Shown: positions 51,618 through 51,866 of the stretch, one piece after another
Layout: every line of letters begins with the position of its first letter
Numbering within the stretch: the first letter of the stretch is position 1
NCBI GenBank assembly: GCA_004294225.1
Contig: REBA01000012.1
Span: 127,153 to 179,018 of the forward strand
Length of the DNA: 51,866 bases
Direction of reading: 5' to 3'
DNA from: Cytophagales bacterium
GTDB taxonomy: Bacteria > Bacteroidota > Bacteroidia > Cytophagales > Cytophagaceae
Notes under the pieces: model-generated
What the model was told of the DNA's origin: nothing
Databases searched by the model: none
The model's input: the letters and a program-made list of their open reading frames with translations, nothing else
Made by a program: the position numbers and the translations under genes

Positions 51618-51866
51618 ATGGCATTAAGCTGGAACGAAATAAAAGATAGAGCATTAAATTTCTCAAAGGAATGGGCTGACACTTCAAACGAAGAAGCAGA
51701 CGCAAAACCATTTTTAGTTGAGTTTTTTAACGTATTTGGTATCAGCAGTAAACGTGTTTCGACCTTTGAACACAGAGTAAAAAAACTGGACGACAAAGAC
51801 GGTTACATTGACTTGCTTTGGAAAGGAACAATTTTAATTGAAATGAAAAGTCGGGGCAAAAACCTT
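51618..51866 (+). CDS. MmeI-like type IIL restriction-modification enzyme (partial, N-terminal 83 residues)
   Basis: The start of a combined restriction-modification protein, truncated at the right edge. The first 83 residues, beginning MALSWNEIKDRALNFSKEWAD, match the MmeI N-terminal domain pattern: FFNVFGISSKRVSTFEHRVKKL, followed by GYIDLLWKGTILIEMKSRGK, in which Asp65, Glu75 and Lys77 make the PD-(D/E)xK nuclease site. Such proteins carry nuclease, N6-adenine methyltransferase and target recognition in one chain of about 900-1100 residues; only the nuclease part is visible here. It is 118 bp after ettA. The rest must be read from the neighbouring sequence. Confidence 0.85.
   Translation, partial: MALSWNEIKDRALNFSKEWADTSNEEADAKPFLVEFFNVFGISSKRVSTFEHRVKKLDDKDGYIDLLWKGTILIEMKSRGKNL

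Noticed and set aside
1-51866. tRNA, rRNA, CRISPR arrays, insertion sequences and prophage
   Set aside because: I scanned intergenic regions for cloverleaf-like arms with GTTCGA-type T-loops, regular spaced repeats and transposase or integrase genes other than xerC, and found none. A covariance-model search would be the decisive check.

Overview
The window looks like a chromosomal segment of a low-GC member of the phylum Bacteroidota (Cytophagales/Saprospirales/Chitinophagales-like; I cannot place it lower). The evidence is type IX secretion system (T9SS) sorting domains of both types, a PorP/SprF protein, a TonB receptor with CarboxypepD_reg and STN domains beside a DUF4249 lipoprotein, several TAnnTTTG promoter elements, and weak ribosome-binding sites. 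I found no rRNA, tRNA, CRISPR array, prophage or insertion sequence.

Layout. 1-806: 3' part of ribD missing, minus strand. 889-5496: cytochrome c maturation cluster ccmB-C-D-E-F, in which ccmB is broken by an internal out-of-frame deletion. 5592-7149: MerC-like membrane protein overlapping a COG0523 metal GTPase. 7161-10060: rhomboid protease and a secreted propeller protein (minus). 10349-11575: xerC-hpf. 11657-18409 (minus): a T9SS surface module (beta-helix protein, repeat-rich type B substrate, PorP/SprF) and a helical repeat protein. 18688-21354: ilvB-ilvN and a small beta-barrel. 21369-24693 (minus): hemB, rocD, hemE. 24804-26111: FucP-type sugar transporter. 26171-30197 (minus): lolD, a DUF3365 heme lipoprotein, a tail-anchored small protein, an outer-membrane barrel and a secreted caspase. 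30392-31585: sucC. 31656-33286 (minus): prohibitin-like lipoprotein and two small membrane/secreted proteins. 33450-33554: a 34-residue membrane peptide with its own promoter and a 22-bp hairpin. 33636-37910 (minus): an SNF2-like protein whose ATPase motifs are all lost, a sugar mutarotase and a GH29 fucosidase. 38256-39167: secreted esterase. 39434-41958: two related T9SS cargo proteins. 42079-47453: TonB receptor, DUF4249 lipoprotein and MG2-plug protein. 47566-51500: queA, ispD, a DUF2795 gene (minus), ettA. 51618-end: start of a MmeI-type restriction-modification enzyme.

How the genes work together. Heme synthesis (hemB, hemE), heme delivery to c-type cytochromes (ccm) and a CxxCH lipoprotein form a theme, which makes the damaged ccmB notable. 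A second theme is cell-surface export: five T9SS cargo or partner proteins and the TonB/DUF4249/MG2 operon. A third is fucose use: FucP-like permease, GH29 fucosidase and RhaM-type mutarotase, without fucI/fucK in view. Convergent gene pairs are commonly separated by long perfect hairpins that would terminate both strands.

The least explained items are the catalytically dead SNF2-like protein beside the 34-residue peptide unit, the caspase/outer-membrane protein pair sharing an N-terminal domain, and the MG2-plug protein without a barrel. Gene functions are read from motifs and family memory; no search was run.
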